Source: Ceratothoa steindachneri (Eukaryota > Arthropoda > Malacostraca > Isopoda > Cymothoidae). From it: DNA of 64,000 nucleotides. Location: NCBI GenBank assembly GCA_963969495.1, contig OZ018323.1, forward strand, positions 76,036,920 through 76,100,919. The letters run 5' to 3'. Numbering within the stretch: the first letter of the stretch is position 1; each line of letters opens with the position of its first letter. Both the position numbers and the translations under genes were made by a program. This document shows positions 30,803-40,401 of this stretch, piece after piece. The notes below the pieces were generated by a model. The model worked only from the letters and a program-made list of their open reading frames with translations. It ran no database searches and had not been told where the DNA came from.

Positions 30803-30908
30803 AACAATAGTGATGCCCCGCCCATGTACAACGACAAGACAGAATAGAAAAATATTATCACATACGGGTTTAGATACGGGATATGAAGTATAAAACCAAA
30901 TAGATAAG
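30601..30908 (-). repeat. Penelope-LTR-like repeat R2
   Basis: Second copy of R1, in the same orientation, 1276 bases downstream. It contains a (TA)n array of about 50 bases at 30749-30799 exactly where R1 has only TATATATA. The hairpin block is conserved, with its loop changed but its stem kept (GAACT/AGTTC). Confidence 0.6.
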
Positions 30909-30929
30909 GTCTACTTCCGGAAATTCCAA

Positions 30930-31426
30930 CTGTGAGCAAAGAATGTAGATCACCTACACCATCACCACCCACACCACCACATACACCACCACCTACAACA
31001 CCATCACCTACAACACCACCACCTACACCACCGACACCTACAACGCCACCACCTACAACACCAACACTTACACCACCACCACCTACATCATCTCACCTAC
31101 ATCACCACTACCTACACCACCACCAACTACACCACCATCACCTACATCCCCACCACCTACACCCCCACCACCTACATCACCACCACCTTAGACTACCACC
31201 ACCCAAGGTTATCCCGGGAATTATTTTGTTGGAGCAATAACATCATAACTTTTCGGCCGATACTAACAAAATTTGAAATCCTTATGTTGTTTTCCATTCT
31301 CTTTCGAATGACATAATTGGCAATGTCCACCCAAGTTTAGTCCAGGAATTATTGAAAGTTTTGAAAGTCAAAGCTTTCAAATCAGTATAAGTGAGAGCAC
31401 GCGACTTTTGGTCAGCAAACCTTGTT
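30930..31426. mobile_element. foldback element FB3, right arm with minisatellite
   Basis: From left to right: a CCACCACCTACA-type minisatellite (about 30945-31200), which is the reverse complement of the GGTGGTGTAGGT array of FB2; then foldback subrepeats (AAGGTTATCCCGGGAATTATTTTG, ...CATCATAACTTTTCGGCCG); then the terminus GTCAGCAAACCTTGTTT, equal in type to the right end of FB1. Only the right arm is present. The order minisatellite, subrepeat, terminus mirrors FB2 exactly in reverse. Confidence 0.7.
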
Positions 31427-32220
31427 TATAATTGTTTCCAATAATTTCACCAGATGGCATGAGACGAGCCTTGCTCATGGATTCCATAAGGTTGCCGAAC
31501 ATATACTCGTACGTAGCTTAAACCCAAGTGTTGATCGCTTAGTTTCTAGTGTTAAGAAAATATTCATAAAAGCTCCGTCACATGTGCAATTGTTCAAGAA
31601 AATGGCACCGAATTCCTTTACTTCCTCAACCTATTTTTACTAGATGGAGTACAAGGCTCTATGCTCTTCTATACTATGCTGAACCTTTTTAAAATATAAA
31701 AAAAAATTCGAATGTCGACAAGATGAAAAATCTGCTGCAGTGACGAGTGTGAGTAAATTCATGAGGAAAAAATCCCTGCAGCCCAATCTTGTTTATATTG
31801 CTTTCATTTTTTCAGACATTCTACACACCATCACTGCCTTGGGAAACTTGTAAAGCACTAGTCAATAACTTTCAGGTCTTCAATAAAGTAACTGAAGAAA
31901 TTGGTAAAGCTCCTGCGATGGAGGTAAAAAAATAAAAAGAGAAATGTCAGGGAGTGATTTCAGGTAACAAAGATCTGGAAAAAATGCAAAACATAGTTAA
32001 GTTCTGGAAGGTATTTGCGAAACACATGATATCGATATGAAATGAGAAGATATTACTTGTTTCAAGTATGCACCCGTAACCTCAGTCTAGGTTGAGAGAA
32101 CGTTTTCTTCAATTGAAGTATGTCTTTTTCGACAGACCTCGTAATTTCTATCCTGTTAATTTGAAAAATAATGTTCATTATTATGTGCAACAGAGGAAGT
32201 GTAGAAAATTCACAAATTAC
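31422..32220 (+). pseudogene. hAT transposase remnant
   Basis: Fragments of an hAT-superfamily transposase. The frame 31422-31643 includes SLAHGFHKVAEHILV and SVKKIFIKAPSHVQLFKKMA, a pattern that I associate with the RNase H-like part of animal hAT proteins. Near 32063-32125 the translation reads FKYAPVTSV, a stop, then VERTFSSIEVCL, corresponding to the conserved A-x-x-E-R-x-F-S block of the C-terminal dimerisation domain. Many stops and frameshifts lie between. TIRs and 8-bp duplications were not found. Confidence 0.6.
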
Positions 32221-32284
32221 ACCTCTATTTTGATAACCTTTGTATATTGTATTATATCTTGATATTAAAGATTTTAACCATATT

Positions 32285-32400
32285 TTAATTATGAAATTTA
32301 ATGCCTTTTCGTGCCTTTTTCGTCAATAAACGCCCTTTTGTAGGCCTTTTTTTGTAATTTTATTATGCCCTTTTGCCCGCCTATTTCAGCATTATTGAGT
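32285..32400 (+). repeat. GCCTTTT-rich short repeats
   Basis: The motif GCCTTTT or GCCCTTTT occurs about six times between 32300 and 32390, irregularly spaced. It lies between the hAT and mariner remnants and may be terminal sequence of one of them; subterminal short-motif clusters are common in hAT elements. Confidence 0.45.
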
Positions 32401-32409
32401 GCCTAAACT

Positions 32410-33097
32410 TCTGGTCTCTAATAATCACGATCTTGTAGCCTTTGGCGTTACCAATAGATGATGAATCAAGGTCAATCATCTGTTCTCAGCAGGCACGTTC
32501 ACACACCCATCTCGTCCGCACATGCTGGACATCTTCATCGTCCCCAAACCAGCGTCCACGCAGTGCAGCCTTGAGCTAGCGGAATAAAAAGTAGTCGCTA
32601 GGGGCTAGATCTGGACTGTAGGGAGGATGGTTGAGCTCCTCGAATCCGCAGTCGCGCAGGGCAGCTTGTGCAACTCTGGCCTTGTGGACTTTGAAGACGT
32701 TGAAGTCGATCATGGGGCGTGATGTTTCTAAGGACCCAACGGGCAGAGACCTTCGTCATGGCAAAATTGTCGTGGATGATTTTGATACCACTTCCTTGTG
32801 ATATTCCAAGTTCTCGCTCGATTTCTTCGACCTTCACATGTCGATTTTCGAGGATCATCCTCTCCACACAGGCCACATTGTCCTCGTTGGTCACGTCTGA
32901 TGGGCGTCCTGGACGGGGATCATCTTCAAGGGACTCACGACCATGGCGGAACTCTCTATTTCAGCGAGCAATGGTTGCATAGGAAGGGGCGGTGTCGGTG
33001 TACACTGCAACCATGCGTTCATGGATCTCTTTTGCATTCTTGGCTTCCTTGGTCAAAATTTGATCACTGCGCGGGGCTCAACCTTCTCCATTGTTAA
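32410..33097 (-). pseudogene. mariner transposase with internal deletion
   Basis: Minus strand. It starts MEKVEPRAVIK at 33097, then after a frameshift KEIHERMVAVYTDTAPSYAT, the conserved HGRESLEDDPRPGRPSDVT linker and the second helix-turn-helix (VEEIERELGISQGSGIKII). After SARWVLRNITPHD (near 32730) the sequence jumps to the far C-terminus: GFEELNHPPYSPDLAPSDYF (near 32640-32600), carrying the last catalytic Asp. The central region with the first catalytic Asp is deleted, so this is a non-autonomous derivative. The 168 bases upstream to 33265 are shared with the fragment at 21198-21375. Confidence 0.88.
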
Positions 33098-33265
33098 AAA
33101 ATTTGTGACTGACGATCTGCGATCAGCTACTGCTTCTTAAATAGACGAGGCGGGAGCGTGCGGCTGCAGGTCCTGACTTGTCATAACTTTTCCTGACCCC
33201 CCACAAACAGCCATCCCCCTTCCTCTGTTTTGCACTACCGATTCGCAAAACTTATTTACCACCCC

Positions 33266-33556
33266 TCGTACCTCCTGTCGTCTGAGACTATAAACAGGTA
33301 GAAGTGGGTAAAGAGACAGACCTGTAGTTTGATCCTTGCTATAACTACTTCCTGTGGCCTAAGACTGTAAATAGGTACGAGAGGGTAAAAAGACCTGTAG
33401 TCTGATCCTTGTCATAAGTAACTCCTGCCGTCTAAGACTGTAAGCGGGGCCTGATCCTTGCTATAACTAGCTCATGTTGTCTGAGACAGTAAATAGGTAC
33501 GAGAGTGTAAGAGACAGACCTGCAGTCTGGTTTTGCCATAAATACCCCCTATCGTC
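33266..33556 (+). repeat. tandem repeat of about 75 bp, four units
   Basis: Units beginning with CTCCTG(T/C)(C/G)GTCTGAGACT-type sequence, followed by AAATAGGTA, AAGAGACAGACCTG and TGATCCTTGCTATAA. The third unit is internally deleted (about 49 bases), the others are 73-80. It abuts the mariner flank. Confidence 0.8.
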
Positions 33557-34439
33557 TAGTTAGGCTTGATAAATGATGGATTATAATGAAGAGTGTTTGT
33601 CTCTTATCGGTACACCAATTTCAGGCAATGAGCTAAAGCGTTTCCTTATAATATTTTAATATTCGGACTTACAAAAGGTATTGAGGCACACAAGTGCATG
33701 GAGTAGCAACTCAGAGACTTAGCATCAGTAGCTTGCTGGTCGTGTTTTCATTTCTTGAAATACCAACATGGCTTGTACCCATACAAAAAGAACCTCAGCA
33801 GCAGTCAATGATGAGAGCAAATCCGGAATTTGGGCCACCAAGCAATTTGTTGAAGAGATTTAGGAAATAGACAATAGCAGATATTGAATCACTGCAAATT
33901 AAAACAGCTCCCTTAAATTCATTGCCAAGGAGAAATAATGCGCTGTGAATAACAAAGAGCTTCGATCTAAATATGAGAGTATTAAGAGTACGGAGATAAG
34001 GTAATTATCGTTACCAAATAATAGACCAGTGCCAGCTGTTCTATATTCGTGAAGAGATCCATCAGCTTAGATGGTAAGTTATAGTTTAACGGTTGTGTGT
34101 TTCATTATTCGAAAGCTATCTCGAAGTTTTGTTTTTCCTCGAGAGTGATGGAGAAGATCTTAGTATCTCCGGAATCATTCTCCGATCTCTCTGTCGTTAG
34201 TTATCCCTCTTTTAGTACCATTTTTTCTTTTAGTTCGGAACCTTTTAGTTTCCTATATTGGTTTTAAAACCTCCTCTGAGCTCTGTCTATGTTAATTTTT
34301 CCGATGAGTTTGTTACGGGTAGTATTCATTTTTGTCCTTATTAGATTGCATATTTGGGCTCTTAGATTTCTCAAACGTACGTTGTTGTTTCCATGTTGAC
34401 GGATTTGTTCAACGGTTTATTTTTATGTCGTCCATTTTA
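33557..34439. other. no recognised feature
   Basis: No coding frame or repeat partner recognised. It may contain more of the minus-strand LINE that begins to be readable from about 34440 upward. Confidence 0.35.
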
Positions 34440-35345
34440 GTTTTGATTTCGTCATTCCGCATCGGCGCTATGATTGTTTTATAGTTCCTATTAGGCGTGT
34501 AGAGGGTTGTCTGCCTCTATTATCAACTTGGTTATATTTTCAAGGTAGGCATTTATTTATTTAGGGGAGGTGTTTCAATGTTCTCGATGATGGAGTCAGT
34601 TGGATACTCTTTAATTGCATCACATTTGGTTTTGTGCAGTGCTTTTCTTTGGGAAATTTTGATTTGTATGGGCGAGATGGAGATTCATGAGGCAAACTCA
34701 ATATGATCTAAGGGTATCCCATTGCTGAGAATTGTGTGGGGATTATACATAAACTTAGGGTTTGTCACAATATCCTGAGGGATTGGGAAACTCTCCATTA
34801 AGAATGTTGAGAAGTATGGTCCTTCTCTCTGCACTAAATCCATACCCCCGTGAAAAGTTCTAGTGATTTTCCGGTGCCGTTGTTGAAGGTTGTGTATCCT
34901 GCATCCCTACACATTGCATTCATGTCTCCTAGAACGACTGCTGATGATAGGCGGGGGGAAATTTTTATGAAGTTGTGGGTCGGAAGGTACGAGCGTGAGG
35001 TGGGGAGGTTGATATTCCCCCGCTATTACCAGATGTCCTCTAGTTATTTTCAGCTTGAATAAAAATGAGTCTTCTAGGTTTGTGATTTTCAAAGAACGTT
35101 AATCCTCTTGTGATCCCCATTGTTATTTCGTGGTAGCGTGTTTGGGAAGGATTCGTGGCTATTATGATGTAGCTTGGAATTTTGACGCAATCTTTTTTTA
35201 GTTTGATTCTCTGTTCTGTGATGATAATTATATCTGGGTTTATTTCATTGATTATTTTGTTGCAAATGATTTTATTCGTCTTCGATCCGTCAACGTTCAG
35301 GGTAAAGATCCTTATGTTATTTAGATATCGTACGTCTTGATCCAT
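34440..35345 (-). pseudogene. LINE endonuclease domain (non-LTR retrotransposon ORF2 start)
   Basis: Minus strand. The open frame 35040-35345 reads IRIFTLNVDGSKTNKIICN, then EINPDIIIITEQRIK. This is the N-terminal signature of the apurinic-like endonuclease that nicks target DNA for LINE reverse transcription (Asn, then Glu in TE). After a frameshift, SSAVVLGDMNAM follows near 34918, with the G-D-x-N catalytic motif. The frame then decays through repeated stops; no reverse transcriptase is readable below 34440. The likely start is the Met at 35345. Confidence 0.75.
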
Positions 35346-35465
35346 CTTATTGTTTTGTTGATTTGCTTGATTTCCCTTTTCTGTATTTGATGGCGATCTT
35401 CTATGACATGAGCGGGGTGGGGGAGGGGGGGGGGTCTGAACTGCTCTGAGGGTAAGTTAAAGCAG

Positions 35466-35743
35466 GACTTTGATGATATTTCAATGCGTCCTTGATTTAG
35501 GGCAATTGTTTATTTCCGTTTCATCATGTCCAGAATCTTAATCCCATTTATACTTTCCTTTAGCTACGCCTTCGACAATGTCTTTATTGTTTGTTAATCG
35601 TATCGACTTTGATGATATTTCAATGCGTCCTTGATTTAGGGCAATTGTTTATTTCCGTTTCATCATGTCCAGAATCTTAATCCCATTTATACTTTCCTTT
35701 AGCTACGCCTTCGACAATGTCTTTATTGTTTGTTAATCGTATC
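35466..35743. repeat. perfect 139 bp tandem duplication
   Basis: The 139 bases 35466-35604 (GACTTTGATGATATTTCAAT...) are repeated at once at 35605-35743 with no difference seen. The copies lie in the LINE between ORF1-like and endonuclease regions. Perfect identity implies a recent event or an assembly artefact. Confidence 0.9.
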
Positions 35744-36694
35744 GAATGAGGTAGATTGGTACCCCCTAGATCTTGATATTGGTTTAGGGGGATTTGTTCT
35801 TGGTTTGTTCTTTTTATTTTTCCTTTGTTTCTCTTGTGTCGCTTTTTGGAGGTTGTCGTTTGTTCATTTTTTGTTTCTGTTCTGGACTCATAAATACTCG
35901 GTGGAGTTTGCTGGAAGTTGGGATTTGGGGGAATCACATTGGTTTTAGGCCGTTCTTTATCAACATTTTTGTAGCTATTCTGTGTATGTGCCGGGTTTAG
36001 CCATATTTACGAAGTGAGCATGTAAGATGCACAATATGAAGTCTAGCCTCCCATTGCCCTAGATATGTATTTACTATTCACAGTCTTTTGTTCTGGGGCG
36101 AGTCTTGATGCTGTTGCTGCGGCATACATAGTCGTTTTTCTGCATTCTTTTATTTGATTATGGCGGTCTTCATCATCTTGGTGATTTGTCTATTCATTTT
36201 CACGACATCGCGAGGGCGGATTGCGGGATTCCGCAGTTGAGACATTTTTTGTTCCACCTGTGATCGAGACTTGCACATTCGTCGCTTGTTGATCCATGCC
36301 GTAGCATTTGAAATAGACCTGAACACAAAGGAAGGTTTCCCTCTCAATCTAATCTGGTGCTACTTCGGTCATTTTCGTTTCTTTGAAGATGATCTTGAAT
36401 GCATGTGTTTTCTTCGCCTGGGTTTTTTTTAATTCTATTATCTCGTCTAATTTAACCCAGGAAAGTTTTTTCAATTTCGATCTTGATTTATTCTACCATG
36501 TGCTCTCCTATCCAAGGATCAAGGCACCTTAAGGCAACCGATCTTTTGGTCGTGGCGGGAAGGAGTGTTCGGGCGGCAAGTCCAATTATTTGTAACTTTT
36601 TGGTGGCATTTTTGCCGTGTAAATTATCCAGGTCCTTTTCTGCATCGCACAGCGCAACGTAGCCGTTATATTGGTCTTTCAGTCTCAATACCAC
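35677..36694 (-). pseudogene. putative LINE ORF1 region
   Basis: Minus-strand short frames upstream of the endonuclease: 36488-36694, 36150-36347 and 35677-35937. A degenerate cysteine cluster is readable in shifting frames around 36200-36330 (FKCYGMD..., KKCLNCG), compatible with the zinc knuckles of Jockey/I-type ORF1 proteins. The last frame is rich in Lys, Thr, Asn and Gln. Evidence is positional plus these weak motifs. Confidence 0.35.
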
Positions 36695-36707
36695 GTCGAA
36701 AAGACAA

Positions 36708-37704
36708 TTCTACTCCTCCTCGATTCGGGTTGTCGTACGCCGAAGGCAAGAACTTTGCGAGATAAGTCAAATATCCCTCCTGGATAAGTCAAATATTCAC
36801 ACTGGATAAGTCAAGTATCCTCTTCCTGGATTAGTCAAGAATCATCTCCCCGTTGAGAACACCCGTCTGACTCCGTGCAACGTTTCGATCTCCAAAGAAG
36901 AACTCAAGTCTTGTCCCAAAGGCTTCATTGAAGATTAATCTTCGCATAAGACCCCTTAATTACGCACAGTCGTCAAATCAATCCGTTTTGACGTCTCAGA
37001 AGAAACTTACTCTCCGTTTTCTTCGAAGAATTCTATCGGAATAATTCACAGCCTCCACTCTTTAAGGCTCTACCCCCCCCCCCCCCTCATCTCAAAAGAA
37101 TACTCAACTCCGAGCAAGATGACCCTGGACCCCATTGAAGTGAACTCAACTTCTATTTCCCCTCTTCGCCAGACACGACCATCTTCTTCCCCCTTCATTT
37201 GTACAAGCTATCGTAATAAATATTTTAGCTCCCCCAATTTTATAATTTCCGCCTACCGTTCCCCTATTATCATTGTGTGTTTATTAAGGCACCGAGTAAA
37301 GCCCAATTTTAATCCCGTCTTGCCGACCCATTTGAATTCATTTAAATACCTAATTTCATTACTTGCCCGTTGACCACTTTAACGATTTGTCTTATTCTAT
37401 GTATTCCTATTTTGTACCATTTTAACCTAAATTATTTATAATTATTAAAGTCTATTTTTGTCGACTCCTTTGCTTTCAACCTTTGAGCTCATCATAGCCG
37501 TGTAGTTGCCCTGTAACTAAGTGAGACTTAAACAACTCAGCCAATAAGGAATCAAAGTAGTTCTATTAGATTAGCCTTCTCTAAAGAGAATCTAACCTCA
37601 TAATCTGACCCGGCCGACCATAAAGTATTAAAAAAAAAACCCGCGCACTCTAAAATCGAATATAATAGAACTATGTATGGTATATAGAAACCTATTCCAC
37701 GACA
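36708..37704 (+). mobile_element. 5' LTR of Gmr1-like element (5'-truncated)
   Basis: Aligns with the distal four-fifths of the 3' LTR (44074-45320), from GGATTAGTCAAGAATC and AACACCCGTCTGACTCCGTG through AATAAATATTTTAGCTCCCC to the end CTATTCCACGACA. The first 250-350 bases of the LTR are missing and replaced by LINE sequence. Near 36760-36845 it has four copies of a 25-30 bp unit (GGATAAGTCAAATATCC variants), which the 3' LTR lacks except for one. The missing start means the 5' target duplication cannot be checked. Confidence 0.88.
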
Positions 37705-37709
37705 TATAG

Positions 37710-37710
<1 letters not shown>

Positions 37711-37795
<85 letters not shown>
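37711..37795. repeat. (TA)n microsatellite between LTR and primer binding site
   Basis: About 85 bases of TA starting 6 bases after the LTR end and finishing 5 bases before the primer-binding-site-like sequence. Such a spacer is normally only a few bases. Confidence 0.97.
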
Positions 37796-37798
<3 letters not shown>

Positions 37799-37799
37799 C

Positions 37800-37815
37800 T
37801 GGTGTCAGGTGTGGG
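37800..37815 (+). promoter_or_regulatory. putative primer binding site (tRNA-Leu-like)
   Basis: TGGTGTCAGGTGTGGG begins with the TGG that pairs with a tRNA 3' CCA and resembles the complement of animal tRNA-Leu 3' ends (TGGTGTCAGAAGTGGG type). It lies between the 5' LTR and gag as required. Confidence 0.5.
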
Positions 37816-38146
37816 TTTGATTTAAAAGGGTTTCGTTTAGATCTTTTAAAGTCCCCTCTAATTATCTTTTCTGTTTTAAGGGAAAAGGCTAAAGATTTGC
37901 TCAAGGGTTTAAGGAGAATAATTTCCCATTTAAATTTTAAAGTTCTCGTATTAAATTGTGTGTGTACCTAGACCCCAACAAAGAGTCAAGCGTAGAATTT
38001 CCCAGGCGGATTAAGTAGACTGACCATTTTCTTTTGTGCATCGGGATTGTCCCAGAGATAGGAACTCGAATAGTTCTTGAGTGTGGGTAAAGTTTTGCGC
38101 ACACGCAGTGATTGTAGCACAAACGAACCTAAGAAAAGTTGAAAAA

Positions 38147-39170
38147 ATGGCTTCGTTCGATGTTTTTAAGGCGCAAGGTGAATCTCTTGGCCTGTGGGGA
38201 ATAGATTTGATAGAATATATACAAAATGAAGAAAGACATGTTAGGGAAGAAAGAAGAAGTAAAGAGAAGCTAGAACAAGAAAGACAACATGAACTAGAAA
38301 GACAACGTGAACAGGAAGAAGGGCAACGAATACGCCAGCACGAAGCGGAAATGATGCGAGCACAAACAGAAACGCAATCTGTGAGTAGCAGATCTGAAGC
38401 CCCTCAGGGTGTTCCCCTTAAACTCCCCATATTTAAGGGGGGCGAAGAATTTTCCTCATTTCTAACGCATTTTGAGAAAATCCTTGAAATCAATCACATT
38501 GATTTGTAAACAAAGGAGTAGCGAAACTGATCCCCTTACTCAACTCGAAATTGAGAGATATCTTCATCTCATTGCCCCCAGAATGCATAACTGATTATTC
38601 GACCTTAGGGGCTGAATTACTCGCAGCCCATAATATGACCCCTGATTACTACCGCCATAAGTTCTGTCGCGTTAGGATTCTACCCGGTTAAACTTTCCGA
38701 CAGTTTGGGTATACCCTCTAAAGAAACCTTAAATTTTGGCTAGTCTTCAAAAATCTCCCCCAATTATGAGTCCCTATTGGATTTTGTTTTAAGAGATCAG
38801 TTACTGGCTTCGCTGCCCCCAGAGATCCGCGCAGCAGTGAAGGACCGGCGTTGTCGAGCCTTCAAGGAATGCGTTGAAGAAGCAGATGTCTTCGCGGCGA
38901 GTCATAATATTTACCCTAAGGACTATAAGATGCCCTCTCCACCGTGCCCTAAATCGAAAAACGGAAATCCCAGATTTAATCAAAACTCCCAGTTGAAGTT
39001 CGTAAAAATTCCAGGCCCCTTCAAACCAAGAAGTTTTCCCTTCACTAAGCCTCGAGACGTGAAGCCTCCTTTCCAGTCTTTTCCTCCAGTATCCTTCCCT
39101 AGGAAGCCCATTGTATGATATACGTGTGGTGTAGCAAACCACATAAGTTTAAACTGTCCCCAGAACTCTA
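38147..39170 (+). pseudogene. Gmr1-like gag: coiled coil, SCAN-like capsid, zinc knuckle
   Basis: Structural protein of the element. The chosen start (38147, AAAAATGG context) opens 120 residues. The first 90 are highly charged (ERHVREERRSKEKLEQERQ and on), a likely coiled coil, followed by LKLPIFKGGEEFSSFLTHFE. After frameshifts, TPDYYRHKFCRV and TFRQFGYTL (near 38640-38730) and the open frame 38777-39118 (DQLLASLPPEIRAAVKDR... EEADVFAASH) form a capsid region reminiscent of the vertebrate SCAN domain. A CCHC knuckle follows at about 39112-39160 (YTCGVANHISLNC), its first Cys codon changed to TGA. Stops and frameshifts make it non-functional. Confidence 0.8.
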
Positions 39171-39289
39171 AATTTCGGAACAACCCCCCTCAATAGGTTC
39201 ATCAAGTAAGCGCCGCTACCGCTCCCCCTATTCTTCCCGTTGAGACACCCGTCCCTTCATCTCCCCAAGACTCGCCGGATCACCAAGTG

Positions 39290-39720
39290 AATTATATTTT
39301 TAATAAGAGCTCACCAGGAGCCTTAAAATTTGAGAATGGCAGTGTAAACGGCGGTCGTACTTCCACTATCGTCCGTGATACAGGGTATACTTGTATAATT
39401 GTGTCTGAAAAGCTTCTCCCCGCTGTGGCCCCTGACCATAACAAATTTGCAGTAGTTCACGACTAATTAGGACTTTCCAACAGCTTCCCATTGTAAGGTG
39501 CTACATCGACTGTCAGTATTTTAAGGGCTGGGCCGAAGCAGTTTCAGCCCCAATTAAATTTTGTTCGGTATTAATTGGACAAAGTCCCCAAATATCTCCT
39601 AACCCAGTGGCTCAGCCGGTCACCACACGTGCAGGAACAAGAAAAGAATCCAAGGATCCTGCCCCCCTCGAAGTTCTCGCCAATTCAGAATTTAAGGGAA
39701 TTCTAAACCCAAAATTCATC
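39290..39720 (+). pseudogene. Gmr1-like aspartic protease (decayed)
   Basis: The frame through 39320-39440 reads NGGRTSTIVRDTGYTCIIV, then SEKLLP, with the D-T-G active-site triad at 39377-39385. The rest of the fold is readable in a second frame after about 39480 (CYIDCQYFKGWAEAV, then KFCSVLIGQ), followed by a linker. It would process the polyprotein. A stop after AVVHD and at least one frameshift inactivate it. It sits between gag and integrase. Confidence 0.7.
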
Positions 39721-39739
39721 AAATAAAGAGCGAGACTCG

Positions 39740-40401
39740 GTTCGTGGAAACGAGACCGTATCCTACGTCGAAAAGGATGGCCTCCTAAACAAAGAGACTA
39801 CGGATGGAGTTAACCCTGTAGACCTCTTTCTTTGCGTTCGCCAACCCCATGTCCCTATGGTGCTCAAGGTCGCGCATGATAGAGTCTTTTCTGGCCATTT
39901 TAGCCATAAAAAACGGCTCAGAGAATTCTTAAGCATTTATTTTGGCCCGCCTATGCAGCTGAAATCTCAAAGCATTGTCAGTCGTGTGACATTTATCAGA
40001 AGACCTCTGCTAAAGGTCGCGTTAAGCCCGCTTCCCTGCAGAGAGACACCATCATTTCTGAACCCTTCTCCCGAGTGGCCATCGACCTTGTCAGCCCCAT
40101 TCACCCCCCATCTAGTGAAGGGTATAGCTATATATTCACTCTAGTGGATTTTGCTACGCGTTTCCCCGAGGCTGTCCCAATAAAGAGGATAGATAGCATC
40201 ACTTGTGCCGAGGCCCTCATCTCCATTTTTTCGAGAGTAGGCGTTCCGAAGGAGGTATTGTCCGACAGAAGAAGAGATTTTACTTCAGAATTAATGGACC
40301 ATGTGGGAAAATTACTGATGGTGAAGCCCCTGTTTACCACTTCTTTCCATCCAGAGACCAATGGAATGTGTGAAAAATTAAACGGTACTCTCAAGTCCAT
40401 A
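39740..40401 (+). pseudogene. Gmr1-like integrase, N-terminal and core part
   Basis: Zinc-finger region near 39870-40000: HDRVFSGHFSHKKRL gives the two His, and SCDIYQKTSAKGR one Cys, the second replaced by Tyr. The catalytic core follows in the open frame 40075-40458: AIDLVSPIHPPSSEGYSYIF with the first Asp, FPEAVPIKRI, VLSDRRRDFTSEL with the second Asp, and NGMCEKLNGTLK with the Glu. The frame is then interrupted at 40402 by a solo LTR, so the last part of this open frame is LTR-derived. One frameshift lies near 40000. Confidence 0.85.
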
